This document shows, one piece after another, positions 33,943-41,170 of a DNA stretch of 41,170 nt (within the stretch, counting starts at the first letter, position 1; the number at the start of each line of letters is the position of its first letter). Location of the stretch: positions 1 to 41,170 of the forward strand of contig JAHZIG010000025.1 of assembly GCA_019419865.1 (NCBI GenBank). Reading direction: 5' to 3'. The notes under the pieces are model-generated. The model had not been told where the DNA came from. It did no database searches and was given only the letters and a program-made list of their open reading frames with translations. Source of the DNA: Clostridiales bacterium. GTDB taxonomy: Bacteria; Bacillota; Clostridia; Monoglobales; Monoglobaceae. Both the position numbers and the translations under genes were made by a program.

Positions 33943-35028
33943 TTAATCACCGGAATCCGGTATTACTTTATTGGCGCACGCTCTTCGGATGGTTTCGATA
34001 ACGTTAACGTTACCCATAACTCCGCTTATGGTCATACGCTTTATAGATTCGACGCCCTCCGAGACCAGATTCACCTCGTAGTCCAGCTCGGTCGTATTAT
34101 CTCCGACGAGTATCTGGACGTTATAGCCCGCCTGACGCGCGAGCTCGATCGATTCGTCGTCGTAAGACCCGTAGGGATAGGCGAACATGTCGCATACGGT
34201 TCCTAGGTTCTTCTCAACCAAATATTTGGACTTTCTGAGCTCGTAAGCTCTCTCGTCGCGGCCCAAAGGTCCCATTTTAACATGGTCGTTGGTATGAGAC
34301 TGTATCTCTATAAGACCGCTGTCCTGCATTTCTTTGGCTTCCTCCCATGTGAAATGCGAATAGTTGACCTTTCCTTCTCCTGCCTGAGCTCCGACCGTAT
34401 CCGTAACCACAAAAATAGTAGCCGGTATGTTAAGCTCCTTCAAGATCGGAAAAGCTATCTCATAATTAGAACTGTAACCGTCGTCGAAGGTTACGATTAT
34501 CGGATTGTTCGGTATATATTTCGAACCGTCCTCGCAGTTTACGAACTCCACGTACTCTCTAAGGCTGATAGGCGTGTACTGAGTCTTTATCGCCGTCATA
34601 TGCAGTCTGAAATCTTTTGGAGATATGATAGATATCGCGTTGGTATCGTCAAAATCATCCGAAATATGATGATATAGCAGCACCGGTACCTTGATATTTT
34701 CAGCCTCCGGCGTACCCGCCTGAACCAGCGCGCCCTGCTGCATATATTCCGAAGGCGTCGCGGTCGGCTTCGGCGTAGCCGTAGGCTCCGGCGCCCCTGT
34801 TGCGTCCGGGTCGGCTGTGGAATCCGGATCCGCCGTAGCCTCGGGATCCGCCGTAGCTTCAGGATCGGCCGTCGGCGCCGGCGTACTGTAAAGGCTGTCT
34901 ACCCAACTCGGAGCCGAACTCGAACTCTCCTCCGTTTCCTCGTCCGCGCCGCTTGCGAAAGCCGTTACGATACACAGGCAGAGCGCCGCGCAGATTATCC
35001 CCATCGATACAAGAAATTTATTTCTCAT
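33943..35028 (-). CDS. Exported polysaccharide deacetylase (NodB-like, CE4)
   Basis: The 361-residue protein has a signal segment (1-25), a repetitive Pro/Thr/Asp linker built of ADPEAT units (about 45-85), then a NodB domain. Motifs VPVLLYHHI, TFDDGY (catalytic base and metal Asp) and SHTNDH (metal His) are in order, followed by FAYPYGSYD. It probably removes acetyl groups from peptidoglycan or another wall polysaccharide. I chose ATG 35028, 9 bases after AGGAG, over a GTG at 35034 that is too close. It lies 48 bases after rho with no terminator between, so they may be co-transcribed. Confidence 0.92.
   Translation of the reverse strand: MRNKFLVSMGIICAALCLCIVTAFASGADEETEESSSSAPSWVDSLYSTPAPTADPEATADPEATADPDSTADPDATGAPEPTATPKPTATPSEYMQQGALVQAGTPEAENIKVPVLLYHHISDDFDDTNAISIISPKDFRLHMTAIKTQYTPISLREYVEFVNCEDGSKYIPNNPIIVTFDDGYSSNYEIAFPILKELNIPATIFVVTDTVGAQAGEGKVNYSHFTWEEAKEMQDSGLIEIQSHTNDHVKMGPLGRDERAYELRKSKYLVEKNLGTVCDMFAYPYGSYDDESIELARQAGYNVQILVGDNTTELDYEVNLVSEGVESIKRMTISGVMGNVNVIETIRRACANKVIPDSGD
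34798..34869 (-). repeat. Four 18-bp tandem units in the deacetylase linker
   Basis: Four successive 18-base units code for ADPEAT, ADPEAT, ADPDST and ADPDAT (read on the minus strand). They form a flexible wall-spanning linker and could vary in number by slippage. Confidence 0.85.
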
Positions 35029-35076
35029 TAACACTTTCTCCTAAATTGATTTATTCACAGATAATGTATTTTAACA

Positions 35077-36645
35077 TCATTTGAACAATTTGTCAACCAG
35101 AGCTATAAATTCTTCATTGCTTCTCGTACGCGTTATATATTTCAAAATAGTTTCGGTCACGTCGCTCGCGGCCTGGCTGCCGAGGGCTCTGCGTATTTTC
35201 CATACGGCTTCAAGTTCGTGTCTCGAAAGTATCAGCTCTTCCTTACGCGTTCCGGACTTGGATATATCTATCGCCGGGAATACGCGTTTCTCCTGGAGTT
35301 TCCTGTCAAGATGGACCTCCATATTGCCGGTGCCCTTAAACTCCTCGAATATGACGTCGTCCATACGGCTGCCAGTCTCGATGAGCGCGGTCGCGAGTAT
35401 CGTAAGACTTCCGCCCTCTTCGATATTTCTCGCCGCTCCGAAAAATCTCTTAGGCTTGAACAGCGCGCCCGGATCGATACCTCCCGACAAGGTTCTGCCG
35501 GTCGGCGCTATAGTCAGATTATACGCGCGCGTAAGTCTGGTCAGACTGTCCAAAAGGATAACGACGTCCTTCTTATGCTCGACCAAACGCTTTGCGCGCT
35601 CTAAAACGATCTCGGCCACCTTCGTATGGTTATGCGGATCCTCGTCGAACGTAGAGAATATAACGTCTCCGTTTATGCTGCGCTGCATATCGGTGACTTC
35701 CTCGGGTCGCTCGTCTATAAGCAAAACTATAAGCTTCATATCCGGATTATTCTTTGTTATGCTGTTCGCTATATTCTTAAGCAGTGTGGTTTTGCCCGCC
35801 TTCGGCGGAGCCACTATGATTCCGCGCTGACCCTTGCCGATCGGCGCGATAAAGTCTATTATGCGCATCGAATAATCCGACTGCGAGGTCTCGAGCTTTA
35901 TCCGCTCGTTCGGATAGATCGGCGTTAGATCCTCAAACGGCGTCCTGTGTATGGACACGTCTACCTTATCGCCGTTTACCGATTGCACATATAGAAGCGC
36001 CTGGAAACGCTCTCCCTCGTGCTGCATCCTGGTGTTTCCGACTATGAAATCTCCGGTCTTAAGCCTGAATCTTCTTATCTGCAGCTGAGAGACGTAGACG
36101 TCGTCCGGCCCCGACTGATAGTTGTCGCTTCTTAAAAAGCCGTATCCGTCGTCCATTATCTCAAGGACGCCGCTCATCAGGTTCGTTCTTCTTACCGGAT
36201 CCGAATATTGTATCTCTTCTTTTTGATGGGTCTGAACATGATATGTACGCCCGTTATTTGAAGATTCGTCGTCGGAATTATTCTCTCTTTTATTATATCC
36301 GTTTTCAGATTCGTTATTATCCGAGCCGCGATGATAATAATTCCTGTTATTTTCGTTTTCGCCCGCTCTGTGAGAATTATACGAGCGGTTATTCTCCGAA
36401 TTATGATTCGGCGCTCCGCTTTTCTCCTCCGCGCTCGAGCCGTAACTTTCATGCGTCTCTTCCGCGCCGCCCGCGTTCGAGCCGGCGTTATCCGCGGCTT
36501 CGTTCTTCTCGGAGCTTTCCAGTCTCCGGCGTATTTCATCCTGAAGTTCTTTTTTCCTGTATTTGGATATACTCTTCACATTGAGCTCTTTAGCCAGCGC
36601 CTGAAGCTCCACTATCTTCATGTTTTCAATATTTGAATAATTCAT
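35077..36645 (-). CDS. rho: Transcription termination factor Rho with Asn-rich linker
   Basis: The 522-residue protein has a Rho N-terminal domain (1-43: [27 protein letters not shown]), an unusual disordered linker (44 to about 145) with 20 Asn in residues 44-133 and many Ser, Glu and Gly, and the RNA-binding cold-shock-like domain (about 155-230: [14 protein letters not shown]). The ATPase part has [12 protein letters not shown] (Walker A), [13 protein letters not shown] and the Q/R-loop region. Rho unwinds RNA-DNA hybrids and ends untranslated transcripts. I chose ATG 36645 (GGAGG 6 bases upstream) over an upstream start whose extra 56 residues look non-coding. Asn-rich linkers of this type form prions in Clostridium botulinum Rho. 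Confidence 0.95.
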   Translation of the reverse strand: MNYSNIENMKIVELQALAKELNVKSISKYRKKELQDEIRRRLESSEKNEAADNAGSNAGGAEETHESYGSSAEEKSGAPNHNSENNRSYNSHRAGENENNRNYYHRGSDNNESENGYNKRENNSDDESSNNGRTYHVQTHQKEEIQYSDPVRRTNLMSGVLEIMDDGYGFLRSDNYQSGPDDVYVSQLQIRRFRLKTGDFIVGNTRMQHEGERFQALLYVQSVNGDKVDVSIHRTPFEDLTPIYPNERIKLETSQSDYSMRIIDFIAPIGKGQRGIIVAPPKAGKTTLLKNIANSITKNNPDMKLIVLLIDERPEEVTDMQRSINGDVIFSTFDEDPHNHTKVAEIVLERAKRLVEHKKDVVILLDSLTRLTRAYNLTIAPTGRTLSGGIDPGALFKPKRFFGAARNIEEGGSLTILATALIETGSRMDDVIFEEFKGTGNMEVHLDRKLQEKRVFPAIDISKSGTRKEELILSRHELEAVWKIRRALGSQAASDVTETILKYITRTRSNEEFIALVDKLFK

Positions 36646-37013
36646 GTAAAACCTCCATAACGATATAAACCATAGTATTTCTCTATTACCGCGCGTTTTA
36701 AAATGAAACTTAAAACATCGTCCAATCAAGCCGTAACGTATAATTTCTCTCCAACTCGCTAAACGCATATTCTTCATTACGCGGAAGACGCATAAACGTC
36801 CGGTCCGCTCCATACCTGCTTTGTAAAAATACGCTCGCCTACAGATACGCGCGGTCTATACCAAAATAAACCGCTTTGTTTATATTAAACCTCGATAAAT
36901 TTTATTAATATATTGATTTGAAACAATCCAATTTACCTCAAAAGCTCCAAAAACCTTCTCGCTTTTATCCAGATAATATTGAATAACAATTTATAAAATC
37001 AATAAAAAGATAC
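36646..37013. other. Gene-free stretch between rho and CvpA gene
   Basis: This 368-base region holds only the rho RBS and AT-rich sequence. No promoter stands out clearly and I see no RNA gene. A possible weak hairpin is AAAAGC...GCTTTT at about 36943-36969 on the minus strand. Confidence 0.5.
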
Positions 37014-37625
37014 TCATATTTCTGTTCCTTCAGACGGTTTGAGTAATTCCAATATGGGATTGTTATCATACATCTCCTTTACAATCGCCGAATCAGATAT
37101 ATATTCTTCATATATGCGGCCGTTGTCAGCCGACGTTACGGCGGCGACTATCGCTAAAATTATAAACGCGATCAGCAAGCTCTGAATTACCCCAAGAGCC
37201 GCGCCGCCTATTTTATTAAAAAACCCAATAACGGGCAGATCCGCTATAAAACCGAGCGTTTTTTCCAGTATTGTCAAAATTATTCTGATCCCGATCAATA
37301 CAATTACAAAAGAAATTATATTGATAACCAATTCGCTGATATAATTTACAAGCGCCGTTTGTCCGTAATCCGCAAACCCCTGTATATTTTGAGGGATCGA
37401 CTGCGCGTCGGGATAATAATTCTGTACGCCGGAGGCGACCAATCCTTGAACCGCGTCGTATATCGCCGTTGAACCAATGTAATTCTTGACATACGGATAT
37501 ATTAAAAAAGAGAGGATAAGGCTTACAAAAAAAGCCCCCAGACCAAACGCCGATTTAACCAAACCCCTTCTGTATCCTATACAAATACAGATAACTACCA
37601 ATATAATTAATAAAAAATCAACCAC
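37014..37625 (-). CDS. CvpA-family membrane protein
   Basis: The 203-residue protein has four hydrophobic segments and the CvpA pattern MVDFLLIILVVICICIGYRRGLVKSAFGLGAFFVSLILSFLIYP, then GGAALGVIQSLLIAFII. Family members are linked to colicin V production and to envelope stability in Enterobacteria, and their molecular role is unclear. The start codon is GTG 37625, with GAGGTG 6 bases upstream. Its own promoter lies just before it. In Clostridia it is often found beside DUF5711, as here. Confidence 0.88.
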   Translation of the reverse strand: MVDFLLIILVVICICIGYRRGLVKSAFGLGAFFVSLILSFLIYPYVKNYIGSTAIYDAVQGLVASGVQNYYPDAQSIPQNIQGFADYGQTALVNYISELVINIISFVIVLIGIRIILTILEKTLGFIADLPVIGFFNKIGGAALGVIQSLLIAFIILAIVAAVTSADNGRIYEEYISDSAIVKEMYDNNPILELLKPSEGTEI

Positions 37626-37638
37626 TTTAACACCTCAT

Positions 37639-37667
37639 ATTATAACCTATTTCTCCTATGCTGTCAA
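37639..37667 (-). promoter_or_regulatory. Promoter of the CvpA gene
   Basis: On the minus strand TTGACA (37662-37667) and TATAAT (37639-37644) have a 17-base spacer, giving a very short leader before the GTG at 37625. Confidence 0.85.
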
Positions 37668-37935
37668 TACAAAAACATATCAAATTATTGCTGATTTTTA
37701 ACTCTCACAGTAAAACTTCGCCCCTCGCCGACTATCGCAAAAACCGTGTAAATTCGTCAAAAAAACGCCGCGTCTTGCAAATACGTTCCCATTTAAAACG
37801 CAAAAACGCGCGCCAAACGTCGCTGCGGACGAGCCGACGCCCGTCCGCGCAAAAATATGTTGAATTTTATTCGAATCTCACCGCTTTGAAATTGCTCTTT
37901 ATCTGTAAATCTACCGCAACATTTTGCAATTCGCT
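37668..37935. other. Intergenic stretch upstream of the CvpA promoter
   Basis: This 268-base region between the DUF5711 stop and the CvpA promoter has no gene or clear hairpin that I can support. Confidence 0.5.
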
Positions 37936-39159
37936 TTATATCGAGATGATATCCGCCTTGTTTCCTCCGATTATCAGAACGTTTCTATTGTTGCCGTAAA
38001 GGCCGATGGTCTTAATATCATGCGAAGAATCAACGCTGTTTTTAAGCTTTCCTCGCCTGTTTATCTCGACCACCGTTCTCGAGGTCGAAGCTATGATCTT
38101 TCCGCCTGAGATTATCATATCTTTTATCTCGCTCGCCGAAGTGTACGAGCCGAGGAATTTGCCCGTGGACGAATATATCTCTATATTCGAGTTGCCCCTG
38201 CTGTCCTGGCATAGCACGGCGAACATACTGTCGCTGTCGTCTATGTTATAAAGCGTCGGTTTTTTCCCGGCAAAACTTATCTCATATCTGAGCTCGCCGT
38301 CTCTGGTATAGCAGCAGACGTCGCTGTCCGATACCCCGATCACGCTGGAGTTTCCATAAAAACGGATATCCGACACCAAAGAGTCGTTCCTGGTCGAAGT
38401 CGAGATCACCGAGCCGTCGTCCACGGACAACACGATAATACGCGAATACACCGTCTCCGAATCGCTCATCATCTGAGATACGGCGACGTATTTGTTGTTG
38501 TCCGAAAGCGCCGCGTCGATTATATAACCTTCGCCGCTGTTCCATTTAAACACCTCTTCGCCGCGCTTATCATATACGACGACCGAGCCTTTGTAGCCGC
38601 TCTCGTCGACGACCGCCACGGCGTAACCGTTTTCATTCAATTCCGCCGCGCTGAGTCCGCTGCCGATCGGGTATGTCAGCTTAAGCTCGCCGTTTTCATC
38701 GAATAAACGCATAGTGCAGTTTCCGTCAAGATCGGCGAGCAATATCTTCCCGTCTTCCACGTCGACTACCGGAGCGGTCAGCGTGGTCTCGTATTCCCAC
38801 TTCGTCTCGCCCTCTTTGTCGACGGCCTTCATTCCATTGTTGTTAAGCAATAAAATATTACTTCCCAAAGAAGTTTGGGTATATCCGCTGCCCGCGTCAA
38901 GATCCAGATCGAAGTTTCGGTTCGGATTTAATCTCGGCATAACTACAAGATTGAAGATCAACGCGAACGCCACCGCTAAGACGACCACCGCCAAAGTAAG
39001 ACGCGCGGCGTTCAGTTTAAATATACGTCCCTTATAGCTCATCTTCTTAGAGCTGTTCTCGTCTATCTTTTTTATATACGCGGCAAGCCTTTTAAACCCG
39101 TTTTTTATGCTTTGGGCGACGTTGTTTAGATCTATCTCCGTATTCGGGTTAAGCCTCAT
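37936..39159 (-). CDS. DUF5711-family membrane-anchored beta-propeller-like protein
   Basis: The 407-residue protein has a cytoplasmic N-terminal segment of about 50 residues, one membrane segment (AARLTLAVVVLAVAFALIFNLVVMP) and an extracellular part with repeating strands such as GEELFKWNSGEGYIIDAALSDNNKYVAVSQ and GELKLTYPIGSG..., typical of a WD40/PQQ-like propeller. The architecture is that of DUF5711, a Clostridia-specific family of unknown role. An AAGGTGAG RBS precedes ATG 39159. The CvpA gene follows in the same direction, but with its own promoter. Confidence 0.8.
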   Translation of the reverse strand: MRLNPNTEIDLNNVAQSIKNGFKRLAAYIKKIDENSSKKMSYKGRIFKLNAARLTLAVVVLAVAFALIFNLVVMPRLNPNRNFDLDLDAGSGYTQTSLGSNILLLNNNGMKAVDKEGETKWEYETTLTAPVVDVEDGKILLADLDGNCTMRLFDENGELKLTYPIGSGLSAAELNENGYAVAVVDESGYKGSVVVYDKRGEEVFKWNSGEGYIIDAALSDNNKYVAVSQMMSDSETVYSRIIVLSVDDGSVISTSTRNDSLVSDIRFYGNSSVIGVSDSDVCCYTRDGELRYEISFAGKKPTLYNIDDSDSMFAVLCQDSRGNSNIEIYSSTGKFLGSYTSASEIKDMIISGGKIIASTSRTVVEINRRGKLKNSVDSSHDIKTIGLYGNNRNVLIIGGNKADIISI

Positions 39160-39326
39160 TTTCTCACCTTCTTCGTATCCGTTCCTAAATTCTTTTGCCG
39201 AGCGATAAAACGCCTCGCGATCGTATTTTCGCCGTTTATCCTATATAGCCCGGTCCGCGCAGCCTTAAACGCCAAGTTCCGCTTTACGTTTTTAAAGCCG
39301 TCGCCCGCGTTTGTTTAAGCCGCCGG

Positions 39327-40091
39327 TCAAAAATAGTATTTCTTTAAAAATAATCCCTGCGGCGGAGCCGTGATCCCGCCTCTTACTCTGTCTCCGCTCT
39401 CTATTATATCCGGCACGTCGTCCGGGCGTATCTTTCCAAGTCCCGCTTCGACGATAGTTCCGGTAATTATCCGAACCATGTTATACAAAAACGCGTCCGC
39501 CTCGACCGTCGCGGTAATAAGCTCCCGACGCTCCGGATCTTCCTCTACCGAGCAAACTCTGACGTTTCGAACCGTAGTGTTCTGTTGTCCGCCGGTCGCC
39601 ATAAAGCCGCGAAAATCATGTCTGCCGCAAAAATATCCCGCGGCTTCAACCATCGCGCTCCTGTCGAGCTTGTACGGAAAGAACCAGCTGTATCGGCTTT
39701 CAAACGGATTCGGCATAGCCGAATTCCATATCCTGTATATGTACCGCTTGCCCTTGGACGAAAACCGAGCGTTGAAATCCATATCCACCTCGAACGCTTC
39801 GAGCGCGGTCACGTCGTCGTTTAGCCTGTAGTTAAGCGCGTACGGCAGTCGATCCGCAGGTATTTTAGTATCCGACTTGAAGTTAAAGACATAGTCGAGC
39901 GCGTGGACTCCCGAATCCGTACGGCTGCAGCCGACGACGCTTATCTTGCGGCCTATGGTCTCGCTCAGGGCCTCCTCCACGTGCTGCTGAACGGTAAACG
40001 CGTTCTTCTGCCTCTGCCAGCCGTGGTAATTGGTCCCGTCGTACATTATCCTAACGGCTATATTCTTCTCGTTCGGCTGATTTCCGTCCAA
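39327..40091 (-). CDS. truA: tRNA pseudouridine synthase A
   Basis: The 254-residue protein has the TruA signature: RIMYDGTNYHGWQRQ, then GCSRTDSGVHALDYVF with catalytic Asp59, and YRIWNSAMPNPFESRYSWFFP. It converts uridines 38-40 in the tRNA anticodon arm to pseudouridine. The start codon is TTG at 40091, supported by AAAGGAG 8 bases upstream; no ATG fits. It lies 155 bases downstream of EcfT, the common rplQ-EcfA-EcfT-truA order in Bacillota. Confidence 0.96.
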   Translation of the reverse strand: MDGNQPNEKNIAVRIMYDGTNYHGWQRQKNAFTVQQHVEEALSETIGRKISVVGCSRTDSGVHALDYVFNFKSDTKIPADRLPYALNYRLNDDVTALEAFEVDMDFNARFSSKGKRYIYRIWNSAMPNPFESRYSWFFPYKLDRSAMVEAAGYFCGRHDFRGFMATGGQQNTTVRNVRVCSVEEDPERRELITATVEADAFLYNMVRIITGTIVEAGLGKIRPDDVPDIIESGDRVRGGITAPPQGLFLKKYYF

Positions 40092-40153
40092 TATAATTTC
40101 TCCTTTACCCTTAAAAGGTAATCGCCTCAGACGAAATTACCCCATGATCATTA

Positions 40154-40183
40154 TATATAGAATATAAATATAAATTGTGTCAA
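40154..40183 (-). promoter_or_regulatory. Possible promoter of truA
   Basis: On the minus strand TTGACA (40178-40183) is followed at 18 bases by TATATA (40154-40159). The AT-rich setting makes the -10 box uncertain. Confidence 0.4.
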
Positions 40184-40246
40184 ATATCTGAATTTTATAT
40201 TAAAATTGTTTAACAAAAGCGTTTTCGAGCCTTATGGACGCGTCTC

Positions 40247-41059
40247 TTATACCGCCGGCGCGATCAGTATATTCAGGCAGACTATCGCCGCAAGCAAAAT
40301 AGCCATATATATCCAACCGTATACGTCCGTCCTGCTCATCTTGAGCTGGTTGAGCCGCGTCCTGTTCTTCCCGCCTCTGTAGCACCTGCATTCCATAGCG
40401 GTGGCGAGTTCGTCCGCGCGTCTGAACGAACTGATAAACAGCGGTATCAGTATCGGGATCATAGCCTTCGCGCGTCTTATTATATTGCCGCTCTCAAAGT
40501 CCGCGCCCCTCGCCGACTGCGCCTTTATTATCTTGTCCGTCTCCTCGAGCAGGGTCGGGATAAAGCGGAGCGCTATCGTCATCATCATCGCCAGTTCGTG
40601 CGCCGGAAGACCTATCTTTTTAAACGGGGAGAGCAGGTTCTCCAGACCGTCGGTCAGCGCTATCGGCGACGTGGTTAGAGTCAGCAGCGACGTCCCGAAT
40701 ATCAAAAACGCGAGTCTGAGCGCCATAAACGACGCGAAAACGACGCCTTCGCGGGTTATGGTGAAGATCCACCAGTGGAATATCGGCGTTCCCGAGGTCA
40801 AAAACAGATTAAAGACCGCGGTGAACAGAATAAATATCATTATCGGCTTAAGTCCTTTTATAACGAACTTAAACGGTATCTCGGAGCTTTTTACGCAGAC
40901 CGCCAAAAAGACCGCGAGAACAATGTAACCGTAAAAATTCGACACGGTAAAAACAGCGGCTATATATACGATTATAGCCAGTATCTTAGTTCTTGGGTCT
41001 AAGCGGTGTATAAACGACGCACCCGGGAAAAACTGTCCCAGCGTTATATCCTTAAGCAT
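40247..41059 (-). CDS. ecfT: ECF transporter transmembrane subunit EcfT
   Basis: The 270-residue membrane protein has about five membrane segments. It carries the EcfT coupling motifs, SARGADF and CRCYRGG, which dock on the ATPase subunits. It energises vitamin uptake together with EcfA1/A2 and many S-components. I chose ATG 41059, which has TGGAGATT 7 bases upstream; the longer start at 41092 has no such site. The ATPase genes that normally precede it are beyond the window. It probably also serves the S-component at 11114-11680. Confidence 0.93.
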   Translation of the reverse strand: MLKDITLGQFFPGASFIHRLDPRTKILAIIVYIAAVFTVSNFYGYIVLAVFLAVCVKSSEIPFKFVIKGLKPIMIFILFTAVFNLFLTSGTPIFHWWIFTITREGVVFASFMALRLAFLIFGTSLLTLTTSPIALTDGLENLLSPFKKIGLPAHELAMMMTIALRFIPTLLEETDKIIKAQSARGADFESGNIIRRAKAMIPILIPLFISSFRRADELATAMECRCYRGGKNRTRLNQLKMSRTDVYGWIYMAILLAAIVCLNILIAPAV

Positions 41060-41109
41060 AATAATCTCCATTCCGCCGCCCTGCGTCGGCATAAATAGTG
41101 ATAAAAGCT

Positions 41110-41140
41110 CTCTTATCCGCAGGGCAAGGAATGATAAGAG
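41110..41140. terminator. Hairpin upstream of EcfT
   Basis: CTCTTATC (41110-41117) pairs with GATAAGAG (41133-41140) around a 15-base loop. On the minus strand it is followed by AGCTTTTATC. It may weaken read-through from upstream genes into ecfT, or stabilise the message. Confidence 0.45.
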
Positions 41141-41170
41141 ATTATTATACGCCCATGCGCGTTTCCGAGC

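Noticed and set aside
34798..34869. CRISPR-like array at the 18-bp repeats
   Set aside because: The units are contiguous without spacers and code for the ADPEAT linker of the deacetylase.
36646..36813. 56-residue N-terminal extension of Rho
   Set aside because: Not similar to Rho and rich in basic and hydrophobic residues; the GGAGG at ATG 36645 fits the family start.
41060..41170. Remaining EcfA2 coding end at the right edge
   Set aside because: No frame at 41060-41170 shows ATPase motifs; the ATPase genes, if present, are outside the window.

Overview
This window looks like a piece of an anaerobic Clostridia-type (Bacillota) chromosome, probably a gut commensal. The evidence is strong AGGAGG-type ribosome binding sites, Gram-positive promoters (TTGACA or TTTACA, 17 bp, TATAAT), a lipobox lipoprotein, S-layer homology (SLH) repeats, several 'stalk' (copper amine oxidase N-terminal-like) domains, ferredoxin-tailed enzymes, ECF vitamin transporter parts, a CvpA/DUF5711 pair and a GTP-type PEP carboxykinase. 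I see no phage, insertion sequence, CRISPR array or rRNA. A tRNA-Trp lies at the left edge, missing its first two bases.

Layout. 1-4.1 kb: tRNA-Trp, a divergent ArgR-like regulator facing a Mor-family activator gene, then a rightward cluster of small envelope proteins. 4.1-6.9 kb: a leftward redox/ADP-ribosylation operon (PNPOx-ferredoxin protein, zinc macrodomain, class M sirtuin) diverging from an HxlR regulator gene broken by one extra A in an A8 run. 7.2-10.5 kb: a stalk-domain HtrA-like protease and a stalk protein with three repeated domains. 10.5-14.6 kb: a leftward run of two ferredoxin-type aldo/keto reductases, a flavodoxin, an ECF S-component and a P-loop kinase, with a MerR-type operator at its promoter. 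14.7-17.4 kb: a methyltransferase and PEP carboxykinase. 17.6-19.1 kb: a MATE exporter behind an apparent leader-peptide attenuator. 19.1-20.7 kb: an SDR-type reductase and an MBL-like protein whose promoter carries the same 43-bp element as the sirtuin operon. 20.9-23.8 kb: a WalK-like histidine kinase and UppP. 23.9-31.3 kb: an AraC regulator divergent from a 2014-residue secreted GH3 enzyme that ends in a rhodanese domain, preceded by a long structured leader. 31.3-41.2 kb: a leftward series of SLH-M13 peptidase, polysaccharide deacetylase, Rho with an Asn-rich linker, CvpA, DUF5711, TruA and EcfT.

How the parts work together. Three themes stand out. The first is stress and redox control: an HxlR-type element shared by two operons 14 kb apart, a MerR-type aldehyde/thiol-stress promoter, and several Fe-S or flavin proteins. 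The second is envelope building and plant-polysaccharide use: UppP, deacetylase, SLH and stalk proteins, GH3. The third is RNA-level control: the MATE attenuator, the GH3 leader and Rho itself. The most novel-looking points are the SirTM/zinc-macrodomain operon without its usual lipoyl-carrier partners, the shared 43-bp element, the MATE leader and the GH3-rhodanese fusion. All functions are assigned from sequence motifs by eye; no database search was possible.
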